Source: JANNOG01 sp031398915 (lineage in GTDB: Bacteria; Actinomycetota; Actinomycetes; Actinomycetales; JBBAYJ01). Taken from it: a stretch of DNA of 64,000 bases. Below, piece by piece: positions 53,201 through 60,714 of the stretch; positions within the stretch are counted from its first letter, which is position 1, and each line of letters opens with the position of its first letter. Both the position numbers and the translations under genes were made by a program. The DNA is taken from positions 1 to 64,000 of the forward strand of contig JANNOG010000017.1 in NCBI GenBank assembly GCA_031398915.1. The letters are read 5' to 3'. The notes under the pieces were generated by a model. That model saw nothing but the letters and a program-made list of their open reading frames with translations. It searched no databases and was not told where the DNA came from.

Positions 53201-55034
53201 GGCCGACGGATTGACGCTCACCCTGGGCCGCGGCAGCGCAGATCGGGTGCTGGTGCTGGCGACCGAGCTCGCCGACGACTGGCAGGCCAGCATCGCCGGT
53301 CGTGACATCACGCCCCGGTCGATGGCCGGTGGCCGAGTCGGGATCGACGTCGGGGCAGCAGGTGGCGACCTGGTGCTGCGCCGGGCACCCGCCGGGCCCC
53401 TCGACCCGGTGTCCGGTTGGATCGCCCTGGGCCTGGTCGGCTGCGCGGTCCTCGGGTCTCGTGGCCGAGCGCGCGCGGTGCCTCGACCCACCGCGACCCG
53501 GCCGGGCAGGGCGCGCGGAATCACCGCCGTCGCGGTCGCCGCGGCAGCCGGCCTCACCGTCCTGGCGGTCCCGGCGGTCTCCGCCGATTCCCGCGCCGAC
53601 CCACCGGCCGATCTGGCCAGGGTGGTTCGCCTCGCCGTGGCATCGAGCGCCGGTGGGTGCCAGGCCGGTGACACGACCTCCGCGGCGACACAGCCGGCGG
53701 ACGACGCCCAGCAGCGGGTGCCTGCCAGCCGAGTCAGTGTCGGCTCGGCCTCGGACCTGGTCCAGGTCATCGCGGGAGCGCCCGCGGACACCGGTTCGCG
53801 GCTGATCACCACCGACGGATCGGCTCCGGCGCTGACGGCGTGCCCGGTGGCCAGTAGCGCCCAGTGGGCCTTCGCCAACGGAACGGCGGTGGGCGAACGC
53901 CCCACTCTGGTACTGGACAACCCGGGCGACGTCGCCGCGTCGTACACCCTCGACATCCTCACCGTCGACGGTCGTCAGCGCCCTGTCGCGGCTCGCAGCG
54001 GGACCGTGCCACCCGGCGGATCACAGCTGGTCGTCGTCGATGCCCTGATCCCTGGCCTGGACGCACTGGCGGTAGAAGTCCGCACCACCACCGGCGCCCT
54101 CGCGGCCACGATGCGCGACACCTCGGCCGCCGGGTTGATCGCCACCGGAACCGACGTCGAGGCCGCCGCTACGGCCTCGACCACCGTGGTCCTTCCCCTG
54201 GTCACGGTCAGCCCGCCGCTGTCCGAACCGCTGTCCGAACCGCTGTCCGAGACGCCGCCTGAGAGGCTGCCCGAGACGCCGCCCGAGACGCCGCCCGACA
54301 CGCCACCCGAGACGCCGCTCGCTGCCGAGGCGCCGACCACCGCCGCCGCCGATGTGGCTCCGGACCTCCCCGGTGACCCTGGTCGGACGTACCTGGTGAT
54401 CGCGGTGCCGGGTGACGAGGGGGGAGTGGCCACCGTCGTCACCCGCCAGGTCGGGGCGACGTCGTCGACGCCGCAGTCCGAGCAGGCCGTCGCCCTGCGA
54501 GCCGGCGGAGTCGTCACTGTCCCGCTAACCGCCCCAGCCGGTGACTACGCCGTCTGGATCGACGCCGACGTCCCCGTCGCCGTCGCCGCACGATCCAGTG
54601 CCCTGACCGACGCGACCGGGTCAGCGGAGATCACCTGGACGGGGGCGGTCACCCCCGGCGACCTGGCTGCCGTGACCATCGGTGCGCCACAACCCCCCGC
54701 CGACCTCACCGTCGAGCTGGTCCTGGCCACCACGGATGCCACGGCCGTTGACGTCGACCTGCTCGATGCGTCCGGCGGCATCCTGGGGACTGTCGGGATC
54801 GACCTGACCGGGCCGGGAGCGGTGCCGGTCGATGTCACGCCAGGCACGGTGGGGGTGCGGCTGCGAAGCCGCAGCAGCACGGCCACCGAACAGGCCGGCT
54901 CGTCGATCGACGCGGTCGCGGGGTGGCGTGTCGGCGGCCCGCCCGGTCCGGCCACCGGAGCCACCACGACGGTGCGAGTGCCCGACGCCGAGGGTCCACT
55001 GGTCCGGATCGCCCCGGCGCCGACCGCCGCCTAG
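50211..55034 (+). CDS. Giant membrane glycosyltransferase family 2 fused to a DUF5719-like domain
   Basis: 1607 residues. About 20-290 is a cytoplasmic GT-A domain: VVAVLVAHDGEEWLSRAL, VDTGSSDRTADLL, VLHDDCAPDPGAL (metal site) and GFDPVLALIGDDIDLCRR. About 300-830 has many hydrophobic helices. A long outer region (about 830-1070) and another span follow, then near 1105-1130 a second signal-like helix (ITAVAVAAAAGLTVLAVPAVSA) that opens a DUF5719-like beta-rich domain to the C-terminus, split by a Pro/Glu repeat (about 1336-1370). In other actinobacteria, as I recall, the GT2 and DUF5719 proteins are separate neighbours downstream of whiB. The start is GTG 50211 in the whiB2 stop. Confidence 0.85.
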   Translation: MSVSVVERSLPPQRDRSRPSVTVRVVAVLVAHDGEEWLSRALAAVSRSERRPDVLVAVDTGSSDRTADLLAEAAAIGLLDTVVTMARNTSFAAAIASALRVAGAHGGDHSAVADAGGEPAEGWLWVLHDDCAPDPGALDYLVDAVSGSPTVAVAGCKQVSWTDRLELLEVGVSVTPDGRRHTAIQPGELDQGQHNHRCDVLAVSTAGALISLDALDQVGGFDPVLALIGDDIDLCRRIRRAGRRVVVVPAAIVAHANALSSGARAGDALVSARAGRHGHAPAGPALYRYERRHAVYARLVAAGPLLLLPLVVWLGVSTTAAALAALAARRPRRALAESLSWFDVVVRPWRLVSGGRRWQRVRRLGRVGELRGLAPSRGDMVRERVERWAVERGIRGADPFAVLVEARLIVATTAVVGVLAWLSSRVQVWLGTGPPPGAGEAITAAQLWQRSTGSVTSVGGMTGPADPATSVWSVLTGAVAGLGASPVGLGELGAATDVLAWLTVPLGLVTCWLAAGSVVPGQRTRVALALGWAGLPLAATAAGWAPAAVVDLRIVHALLPLVVWGLLLGCRGRNGPVPPWRPVGIVLAAAAVLVVVGLQPSTWVALIAAVTTAVLATIIRLGRGAVRSVVALGALALAPAVVWPAWSWALVGSPVLVLAAPTHRLPVADLAASGLSGDSWVAFSALGCLLSAGALVAAFATWALVRSRHAAIAGLVTVALAGWAAVVAGVSIGASTARPVPGDPSISTILAALLATACLGLRRPATAAVATGRLGRSIRRVPRLAVGGAALVVVAAAMIGVVSPAVSASGAETARQALPVPAALDAASDTRSAILTLRGGDGDGLTWWLDRGAPGPGSTSVARQYAGIPAVELDATVAGPATANPIGSIDAVVTDAVVALTVGTDLVPGAPDPAPGDGGPAPDAAPAALTDIAVGWVVVEGRSAAAAAAREAVGTRPGLSEVSRSPDSVLWRVDHGDAGASWARVVDGGPPTGVPASADGLTLTLGRGSADRVLVLATELADDWQASIAGRDITPRSMAGGRVGIDVGAAGGDLVLRRAPAGPLDPVSGWIALGLVGCAVLGSRGRARAVPRPTATRPGRARGITAVAVAAAAGLTVLAVPAVSADSRADPPADLARVVRLAVASSAGGCQAGDTTSAATQPADDAQQRVPASRVSVGSASDLVQVIAGAPADTGSRLITTDGSAPALTACPVASSAQWAFANGTAVGERPTLVLDNPGDVAASYTLDILTVDGRQRPVAARSGTVPPGGSQLVVVDALIPGLDALAVEVRTTTGALAATMRDTSAAGLIATGTDVEAAATASTTVVLPLVTVSPPLSEPLSEPLSETPPERLPETPPETPPDTPPETPLAAEAPTTAAADVAPDLPGDPGRTYLVIAVPGDEGGVATVVTRQVGATSSTPQSEQAVALRAGGVVTVPLTAPAGDYAVWIDADVPVAVAARSSALTDATGSAEITWTGAVTPGDLAAVTIGAPQPPADLTVELVLATTDATAVDVDLLDASGGILGTVGIDLTGPGAVPVDVTPGTVGVRLRSRSSTATEQAGSSIDAVAGWRVGGPPGPATGATTTVRVPDAEGPLVRIAPAPTAA
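54216..54320 (+). repeat. Coding minisatellite in the giant glycosyltransferase
   Basis: Three 12-bp units CCGCTGTCCGAA (last base G in the third) from 54216, then variant units of the type ACGCCGCCCGAG. They encode LSEP followed by TPPE-like repeats, a flexible Pro/Glu linker in the exported domain. Confidence 0.8.
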
Positions 55035-55042
55035 CCGGTCCC

Positions 55043-55465
55043 TCAGTAGTCGTCGGGGTCCAGGTCGGGGTCGATCTCACTGGGCGATCGACCCAGGGCG
55101 GCCGCCAGTTGCTCGACCAGCACGGCATAGACCACGTGGGCCACGTCCTCGTCGGCGCGAGCCGCGACGGCGTGACGGTGCACGATCAATCGGGCTCCGG
55201 AGGTAACCGTCGCGGGGACCACGCGACCCAAGGGGACCCCGTCCGCCCAGGTCAGTGGGTCAACGCTCGGCACATCCTCGACGGCCACCTCGACCGCTGC
55301 CATCTCGTCGGGCCAGCGGCGCGACAGCCGCCCGGCCGCACCGACGACCACGTCGTCGAATCGCTCGGCCACACTTCGATAGCCGGGCAGGTCCGGGGGA
55401 AGCAGGTCACCGCGCAGTCCCCGACCACGCCGATCACGGCGACTGCGTCGGTGGAGTGGAGGCAC
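55043..55465 (-). CDS. Metallopeptidase-family protein (PF06262-like, Rv3259 type) lacking the HExxH motif
   Basis: 140 residues. The C-terminal half aligns by eye with the small zincin-like family found opposite whiB2 in mycobacteria: ADEDVAHVVYAVLVEQLAAALGR, then PSEIDPDLDPDDY. The zinc signature HExxHxxG of active members is not present, so it may be non-catalytic. The N-terminus is arginine-rich. GTG 55465 is set by TAGCGT six bases upstream. Convergent with the giant GT gene. Confidence 0.7.
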   Translation of the reverse strand: MPPLHRRSRRDRRGRGLRGDLLPPDLPGYRSVAERFDDVVVGAAGRLSRRWPDEMAAVEVAVEDVPSVDPLTWADGVPLGRVVPATVTSGARLIVHRHAVAARADEDVAHVVYAVLVEQLAAALGRSPSEIDPDLDPDDY

Positions 55466-55553
55466 TCCGGCACGCTAGCGGCTGTCAGGGGCGAGGAGTC
55501 TGGGCGGCGTGCCGGTTACCTCCCACTGCGTCGCGGGTCGTAGCGTTCGGTCT
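55466..55553. promoter_or_regulatory. Divergent leaderless promoters (Rv3259-like and DUF3499 genes)
   Basis: Minus strand: TAGCGT at 55477-55472, six bases, GTG 55465. Plus strand: TAGCGT at 55541-55546, seven bases, GTG 55554. Confidence 0.6.
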
Positions 55554-55946
55554 GTGACCTCCACGGGAGCGAAGGGCATCCGGCGGTGTACCCGCACCGG
55601 GTGCCCGCGCGCCGCCGTGTCGACGCTCACGTACGTCTACGCCGACTCGACGGCGGTGCTCGGCCCCCTCGCCACTGTGGCCGAACCGCACTGCTACGAC
55701 CTCTGCGGCGAGCACGCCACCCGGCTGACCGCGCCCCGCGGTTGGCAGGTAGTCCGACTGAGCGGTGACATGGAGGCGGCACGACCTGGGCCCGACGACC
55801 TCATCGCGCTGGCCGATGCGGTGCGCCAGGTGGCTCGACAACGCCCTACGGCTCCGCCCGACTCCGGGCCCGGCGCCCCGCCGCCGCCCACCAGCCACGG
55901 TGTTCGCCGTAACCACCTGCGGGTGCTGCGGGACGACATCGGCTGA
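55554..55946 (+). CDS. DUF3499 family protein
   Basis: 130 residues with the DUF3499 pattern: RRCTRTGCPRAAVSTLTYVYADSTAVLGPLA, then HCYDLCGEHATRLTAPRGWQVVRL. Two cysteine pairs suggest a small zinc site. It is an actinobacterial core protein of unknown function. GTG 55554 follows TAGCGT by seven bases. Confidence 0.88.
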   Translation: MTSTGAKGIRRCTRTGCPRAAVSTLTYVYADSTAVLGPLATVAEPHCYDLCGEHATRLTAPRGWQVVRLSGDMEAARPGPDDLIALADAVRQVARQRPTAPPDSGPGAPPPPTSHGVRRNHLRVLRDDIG

Positions 55947-56059
55947 GGAGGTTCGCCCGACCTGGGTGGAGTGCGGAGAATCGCCCACTATTCAAGAGAT
56001 CACGGCTGGCCGACGACAGCGTGTGGGTACATCGCCCGCACATCTGTTCGGAGGCTTCC

Positions 56060-56389
56060 ATGCGTCAGCCCGTTCCCGTCAGCGCCACCGTCTCCTCCGG
56101 CGCTCCCGTTCCCCTCAGTGCCACGCCGCCCGAGCGCCCCACCCGCCAGCGTCGAGCCCGCGCCGCCGCCGAGGTGCCACTCGGATCGTTGACCCAGTCC
56201 CACCACCGCAGCCGTGAGACCTGTCGCAGCTGCGGCAGCCACCGCGTGACCTGCCTCGCGATGCGCCTGACCGACGGCACGCCGGTCGATTTCATCTCCT
56301 GTCATCGCTGCGAGAGTCGCTTCTGGGAGCACGAGGGCGAGCCGCTCGACGTCACCACCGTGCTGGATCGCACCCGCCGCGTGGCGTGA
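56060..56389 (+). CDS. Small zinc-ribbon protein (Rv3258c-like)
   Basis: 109 residues. The N-terminal half is a Pro/Ser/Arg-rich flexible region; residues about 55-92 form a zinc ribbon with CRSCGSHRVTCLAMRLTDG and CHRCESRFWEHEG. Its place between DUF3499 and manB matches the mycobacterial Rv3258c, as recalled. ATG 56060 has GGAGG five bases upstream. A nucleic-acid-binding or regulatory role is possible; unknown. Confidence 0.72.
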   Translation: MRQPVPVSATVSSGAPVPLSATPPERPTRQRRARAAAEVPLGSLTQSHHRSRETCRSCGSHRVTCLAMRLTDGTPVDFISCHRCESRFWEHEGEPLDVTTVLDRTRRVA

Positions 56390-56415
56390 CCGGAGGTCGT
56401 TCGCCGCTGAATCCG

Positions 56416-56514
56416 CGCTGTCACCGCTGTCACCGCTGTCACCGCTGCCACAGCTGCCACCGCGGCCACCGCTGCCACCGCTGCCACCGCTGTCACCGCT
56501 GTCACCGCGGTCAT
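56416..56514. repeat. 9-bp tandem repeat, eleven units
   Basis: Contiguous units of CGCTG(T or C)CAC with two imperfect members (AGCTGCCAC, CGCGGCCAC) and a last unit CGCGGTCAT. The array fills the gap between two convergent genes, and its last unit contains the stop codon of the minus-strand GH8 gene. No unique spacers, so it is not a CRISPR array. Confidence 0.9.
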
Positions 56515-57572
56515 GGCGACGCCGGGCACTCGTCCAGGCGGTCGCTCTGGAGCAGGGCGCGTCCCAGTGCCACCCACGCACTGCCGTAATACGTCGGATG
56601 TTGCTGGTCGAGGGCTGCTGCGCGGTCCAGCAGGTCGTCCCGGGCGACGGGATCGTCGCCGGCGTGGGCGGCCGCTGCGGCGGCGACGAGCCCGAGTGGG
56701 TGCCCGGTGGTCTCGAGCGGCTCGCCGGTCTGGCCCCTCGACAGGGCCTCCGGTCGCTGCCGGAGCAGGACGCCGTGCGAGGCGGCCCGGCGCCGGTTGT
56801 CCGGGTCGCAATCGACCGCGAGCCATACAGTCACACGTTGGGCGTCCAAGCCGTATCTCGGCTCAGGGCGTAGGCCGGCCGGGTCGGCGGTCGGACTCAG
56901 CCGGCCGCTGTCCACCCGCGCCCAGTCCGGTGGTAGGACCGACGTGCCGGGCGTGACGTCCGCCAGTGCGGCCGGGACGGCAGCCGTCATCTCGGTCAGA
57001 TCCAGGGCACGCATGGCGGGAAGGACCCAGTACGAGGGGTTCACCGTCGCGGGGTCACCGGTCGCCCACGGACCCGCCGCCAGGACAGGGCCCGCGCTCG
57101 TATCCACGACGGTTTCGGCGCGGATCGTGTCGGTGATCGCCGGTGCCTGCGCACGGAGGTCGGGGTCGTTGCTCATGGACAGGGCCCACGCCACCACGAG
57201 GTCCGCGTCCGTGGCAGGTTGATCGTCGACAACGGTGCCGCTGGCATCCGTGAGGAAGGCCAGCAGCAGGTCGTCACGCTGCAGATGCTCCTGGGCCCAC
57301 TGCCACACCAGCCGTTCGGTGCCTTCGTCGCCGGCGACCTGAGCGAGTAGCAGGGCGTACGACACTCCCTCGCTGACCGTGTCCTCGCCCTGGTCGCGGC
57401 GCACCACCCGGCCGTCCGCGTCGACATAGGTGTCCAGGAACGCCCGCGCCGCGGCGGTGACCTCCGCCCCGTTGTCACCAGGCAGGGGGTTCGTATTCGT
57501 GTCGTCCCCGCAGGCCGCCGCGAGCAGCAGGCACGCGGTGACCGTTGCCGCAGGTGCAGTCGGGCGGGGCAC
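56511..57572 (-). CDS. Lipoprotein, glycoside hydrolase family 8-like
   Basis: 353 residues. Signal peptide with lipobox LLLAAAC (Cys21), so it should be anchored on the outer membrane face. GH8 features: DTVSEGVSYALLLA with the acid Glu68, TDADLVVAWAL with the base-type Asp near 122-124, and NPSYWVLPAM. GH8 enzymes cut beta-1,4-glucans, chitosan or xylan; BcsZ-like members help cellulose export. In this window it could trim a surface polysaccharide. GTG 57572 is assigned as the first codon of the signal peptide; a TAATCG element just upstream is close to, but not, the usual pattern. Confidence 0.82.
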   Translation of the reverse strand: MPRPTAPAATVTACLLLAAACGDDTNTNPLPGDNGAEVTAAARAFLDTYVDADGRVVRRDQGEDTVSEGVSYALLLAQVAGDEGTERLVWQWAQEHLQRDDLLLAFLTDASGTVVDDQPATDADLVVAWALSMSNDPDLRAQAPAITDTIRAETVVDTSAGPVLAAGPWATGDPATVNPSYWVLPAMRALDLTEMTAAVPAALADVTPGTSVLPPDWARVDSGRLSPTADPAGLRPEPRYGLDAQRVTVWLAVDCDPDNRRRAASHGVLLRQRPEALSRGQTGEPLETTGHPLGLVAAAAAAHAGDDPVARDDLLDRAAALDQQHPTYYGSAWVALGRALLQSDRLDECPASP

Positions 57573-57689
57573 GGTGTCGATTAGCTCATGGCCCGCTGCG
57601 CGGCGTGGTGGAATGCGCCACCTCAGACACGGTCGCGAGGCGCTCGTGGTTCACCTGGGCATCGACCTGCTGGTGAGCGTCAGGACGTC

Positions 57690-57695
57690 TACGGT
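57690..57695 (+). promoter_or_regulatory. Leaderless -10 element (TACGGT) of manB
   Basis: TACGGT, six bases, GTG 57702. Confidence 0.55.
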
Positions 57696-57701
57696 GACCT
57701 G

Positions 57702-59174
57702 GTGAGTCATCCACTGCACCGAGCGGTCAAGGCATACGACATTCGCGGCGTGGTCGGTGAGGACATCGATGTGGCGACGTGTCGGGCCCTGGGTGTGGCC
57801 ATCGCCGACGTGCTGGGTACCCCGGCCCCCGACGGCACGCGTGGTCTGGTCATCGGCCACGACATGCGTGAGTCCTCGCCGGGACTCGGCGCGGCCCTGG
57901 CCGAGGGCGCGGCGTCGCGTGGGATGGATGTCGAGGTGATCGGGTTGTGCTCGACAGACCAGCTCTATTTCGTCAGCGGGCAGACCTCACGCCCGGGCGT
58001 CATGGTCACCGCCAGCCACAACCCCGCCCGATACAACGGGCTCAAGGTGTGCCGGGCCGGGGCCCGACCCGTGTCCATGGAGACCGGACTCGCCGAGATC
58101 CGCGACCGGGCGATCGCCCTCCTCGACGGTTCGGCCGACGACACCCGCCCGGCCGAGGGCGGCCAGGTCAGCCACAGCGACACGCTGGCGGCCTACGCCG
58201 GTCATCTGCGCCACCTGGTGCCGCTGGACGGTATCCGCCGGCTGCGCGTAGTGGTGGACGCCGGCAACGGAATGGGCGGGCTCACCGCCCCTGCCGTGCT
58301 CGGGACGGCCGCGGGCCTGGCTGCTCTGCCGATCGACCTGGTCGGGCTCTACATGGATCTGGACGGGACGTTTCCCAACCACGAGGCCAACCCGCTCGAC
58401 CCGGCGAACGTGGTCGACCTGCAGGCGGCGGTCACCCGCGAGAGCGCGGACCTGGGACTGGCATTCGACGGCGACGCGGACCGCTGCTTCGTCGTCGACG
58501 AGCGGGGCGTGGCCGTCGATCCCGGCGCGGTGACCGCACTCGTCGCTCGCCGCGAGATCGCCCGTGCCCAGGCCGGCGGCGAGGCCCGCCCGGTGGTTCT
58601 GTACAACCTCATCACGTCGAGCATCGTCGCCGAGACGGTGGCAACCGCGGGGGGCGAGAGCGTCCGGACCCGGGTCGGTCACAGCTTCATCAAGGCCGAG
58701 ATGGCCCGCACCGGTGCGGTGTTCGGCGGCGAGCACTCGGCTCACTACTACTTCCGGGACTTCTTCGGCGCGGACTCCGGCATGTTGGCCGCGATGCACC
58801 TGCTCGCCGCGCTGGGCGAGGCCCCGGCCGGTACCCCGCTCAGCTCGCTGGTCAGCCAGTACGACCGCTACCACCGCAGTGGCGAGATCAACTCACCCGT
58901 CGCCGACGCAGCAGCGGCGATGAGCCGGGTGGTCGATGACGTGGTCGGCGCCTACCCGCCCGGCGAGGTCCGGGTCGACCACCTGGATGGCGTCACGCTG
59001 CTGCCCAGCGACGGGTCGTGGTGGGTGAACGTCCGCCCCAGCAATACCGAACCCCTGCTGCGCCTCAACATCGAGGCCGCGGACGCCACCACCATGACGG
59101 ACCTGCGTGAGCGCGTTCTCGGTCTGATCCGCGAGACTGCACCCCATGACCCAGGACTCAGCCGTTCGATCTGA
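57702..59174 (+). CDS. manB: Phosphomannomutase / phosphoglucomutase
   Basis: Interconverts mannose-6-P and mannose-1-P for GDP-mannose, the mannosyl donor of PIMs and lipoarabinomannan. 490 residues: KAYDIRGVVG (10-19), TASHNPARYNG with the phosphorylated Ser105, FDGDADRC as the Mg site near 255, GGEHSAHYYF and the phosphate-binding RPSNTEPLLR. The frame opens at 57588 but GTG 57702 has TACGGT six bases upstream. It overlaps the Trm112-like gene by 29 bases. Mycobacterial Rv3257c counterpart. Confidence 0.94.
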   Translation: MSHPLHRAVKAYDIRGVVGEDIDVATCRALGVAIADVLGTPAPDGTRGLVIGHDMRESSPGLGAALAEGAASRGMDVEVIGLCSTDQLYFVSGQTSRPGVMVTASHNPARYNGLKVCRAGARPVSMETGLAEIRDRAIALLDGSADDTRPAEGGQVSHSDTLAAYAGHLRHLVPLDGIRRLRVVVDAGNGMGGLTAPAVLGTAAGLAALPIDLVGLYMDLDGTFPNHEANPLDPANVVDLQAAVTRESADLGLAFDGDADRCFVVDERGVAVDPGAVTALVARREIARAQAGGEARPVVLYNLITSSIVAETVATAGGESVRTRVGHSFIKAEMARTGAVFGGEHSAHYYFRDFFGADSGMLAAMHLLAALGEAPAGTPLSSLVSQYDRYHRSGEINSPVADAAAAMSRVVDDVVGAYPPGEVRVDHLDGVTLLPSDGSWWVNVRPSNTEPLLRLNIEAADATTMTDLRERVLGLIRETAPHDPGLSRSI

Positions 59175-59376
59175 CGGTATCGACAGTTGGTTGCGCGACA
59201 TCCTGCGGTGCCCAGCGTGTCGAAGTCCGCTGACGGACGCCGCCGACGACGACGGCGGAGCCGAGTTGTGGTGTGACGCGAGCCTCGACCCCACCTGCGC
59301 CCGCCAGTATCGGGTCGAGGCGGGCATCCCGGTCCTGCTGATCGACGAGGCACGACACCCGCGAGCGACCGCATGA
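59146..59376 (+). CDS. Trm112-like zinc-binding protein
   Basis: 76 residues with LRDILRCPACRSPL, a Cys-Pro-x-Cys pair, and two later cysteines (WCDA, TCARQY), then a GIPVLLIDEA end: the Trm112/UPF0434 zinc-ribbon fold. Trm112 proteins activate methyltransferases; in bacteria the partner is mostly unknown. The start overlaps manB by 29 bases and its end overlaps the next gene as ATGA, so it is translated within this operon. Confidence 0.83.
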   Translation: MTQDSAVRSDGIDSWLRDILRCPACRSPLTDAADDDGGAELWCDASLDPTCARQYRVEAGIPVLLIDEARHPRATA

Positions 59377-60578
59377 TCGACGACGATCTGCTGGACGACA
59401 CCGACGCCCTGATCGCCGCTGACAACAACCAGACGCTGCGCTCACTCGCCATGGCAGGGGCGTCGGTGCGGATGGCCGTCGAGGGATTCGTGCCACCGGC
59501 CCGCCTGGTCGGTGACGGGCGGCCCCGCTCGGTGCTGGTGGCGGGTCTGGGTGGCTCGGCGATCGTCGCCGACGCCCTCGCCGCCCTGGCCGGGCCCGCC
59601 TCACCGGTTCCGGTGACGTCACGCCGCGGCGGTCCACTACCCGGCTGGATCGGTGCCCTCGACCTGGTCATCGCGGTGTCCATGTCGGGTCGTGCGCCGC
59701 AGGTGATCAGCCTCGCGGCGGAGGCCGCCCGTCGCGGCGCCCGGGTCTTCGCCGTCAGCGAGGAGGACTCGCCACTGGCGCAACTGGTCGAGAGCACCGG
59801 AGGCGCAGTCTGGCCGCTGCGTGCCTCCCGCCTCCCGGACAGCCCCGGGCTGCAGACCCGCAGCGGTATGTGGTCGTTGTTGACCCCTGTTCTGGCCGTC
59901 GCCGGCGCCATCGGCCTGCTGGACATCCGCCCCGACGCCTTCGCCGACGCGGCCGACCGCCTGGACTCCGAAGCCGAGGCCTGCCGACCGTCCTCGCCGG
60001 GCTTCCTCAACCCGGCCAAGGCCCTGGCCACCGAACTGGACGGCTCGGTCCCGGTCGTCCTGGCCGACGGCGACCTGGCCGCTGCCGCCGCGGCGCGGGC
60101 GACGTCCATGCTGGCGCGATCGTCTCGGATGCCCGCCGTGCGGGGCACTCTGCCCGACGACGCCAGCGACGTCGTGGCCCTGTTCGACGGCCCCATGTCC
60201 GGACGTGACCGCGACGTCTTCGCCGATCCGTTCCTGGACGGCCCGGCCGCGCCGACACTGCGACTGCTGGTGCTGTCCGACGGTGGCGGCAGCGCCGCGC
60301 CGGTACTGCCGCTGGGCCACACCAACGGCTCCGCCGGGGAGCCCAGCCCGATCGCCACCGTGACGGCCGTCGTCGAACCGGTCCGTGAACTGGCCGAGCG
60401 CGTCGGCGTCCGGGTCAGCACGGTCACTGCGGACCCCGGGAGTGCGCTGGCGCGACTGGCACAGCTGATCGCCCGCTGCGACTTCGCCAGCACGTACCTG
60501 GCGCTGGGCAGCGGATTGGACCCCGGCCGCTCACCCAGCCTGGCCGACCTGCGCGACCGGTGGCGCGAGAGCGAATAG
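59373..60578 (+). CDS. SIS-domain sugar isomerase-like protein (Rv3256c/TobH type)
   Basis: 401 residues. An N-terminal SIS fold with SVLVAGLGGSAIVADALA and VIAVSMSGRAPQVISLA (the Ser/Thr phosphosugar loop), then a second SIS-like half. Related to bifunctional phosphoglucose/phosphomannose isomerases, but these actinobacterial proteins next to manB are divergent and no catalytic Glu/His pair could be confirmed. Coupled to the Trm112-like gene. Mannose metabolism inferred from position. Confidence 0.8.
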   Translation: MIDDDLLDDTDALIAADNNQTLRSLAMAGASVRMAVEGFVPPARLVGDGRPRSVLVAGLGGSAIVADALAALAGPASPVPVTSRRGGPLPGWIGALDLVIAVSMSGRAPQVISLAAEAARRGARVFAVSEEDSPLAQLVESTGGAVWPLRASRLPDSPGLQTRSGMWSLLTPVLAVAGAIGLLDIRPDAFADAADRLDSEAEACRPSSPGFLNPAKALATELDGSVPVVLADGDLAAAAAARATSMLARSSRMPAVRGTLPDDASDVVALFDGPMSGRDRDVFADPFLDGPAAPTLRLLVLSDGGGSAAPVLPLGHTNGSAGEPSPIATVTAVVEPVRELAERVGVRVSTVTADPGSALARLAQLIARCDFASTYLALGSGLDPGRSPSLADLRDRWRESE

Positions 60579-60714
60579 CGTCGCCTACGCTGAGGGCCTC
60601 GGCGTTCGACGGACGTGTGCTCCGTCGGCACGCACTGCCTGCCCAGAGGGGCCGCGCCGGGTCGCCATCGGCGTTGCCGCCGTCCCGTCGAGCCCGTTGG
60701 AGGGTCCAGTTCGC
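60579..60714 (+). promoter_or_regulatory. ahcY leader region with hairpin
   Basis: TACGCT at 60586-60591 would start a transcript near 60598, leaving a leader of about 115 bases. It contains a perfect 7-bp stem CGACGGA (60607-60613) / TCCGTCG (60621-60627) with a 7-base loop, and GGAGGG at 60699-60704 ten bases before ATG 60715. It does not match the S-adenosylhomocysteine riboswitch consensus. Confidence 0.4.

Noticed and set aside
56416..56514. Possible CRISPR-like array
   Set aside because: Units are 9 bp and contiguous with no spacers and no cas genes nearby.
60579..60714. S-adenosylhomocysteine riboswitch upstream of ahcY
   Set aside because: The conserved core bases of the known class could not be found; only a simple hairpin is present.
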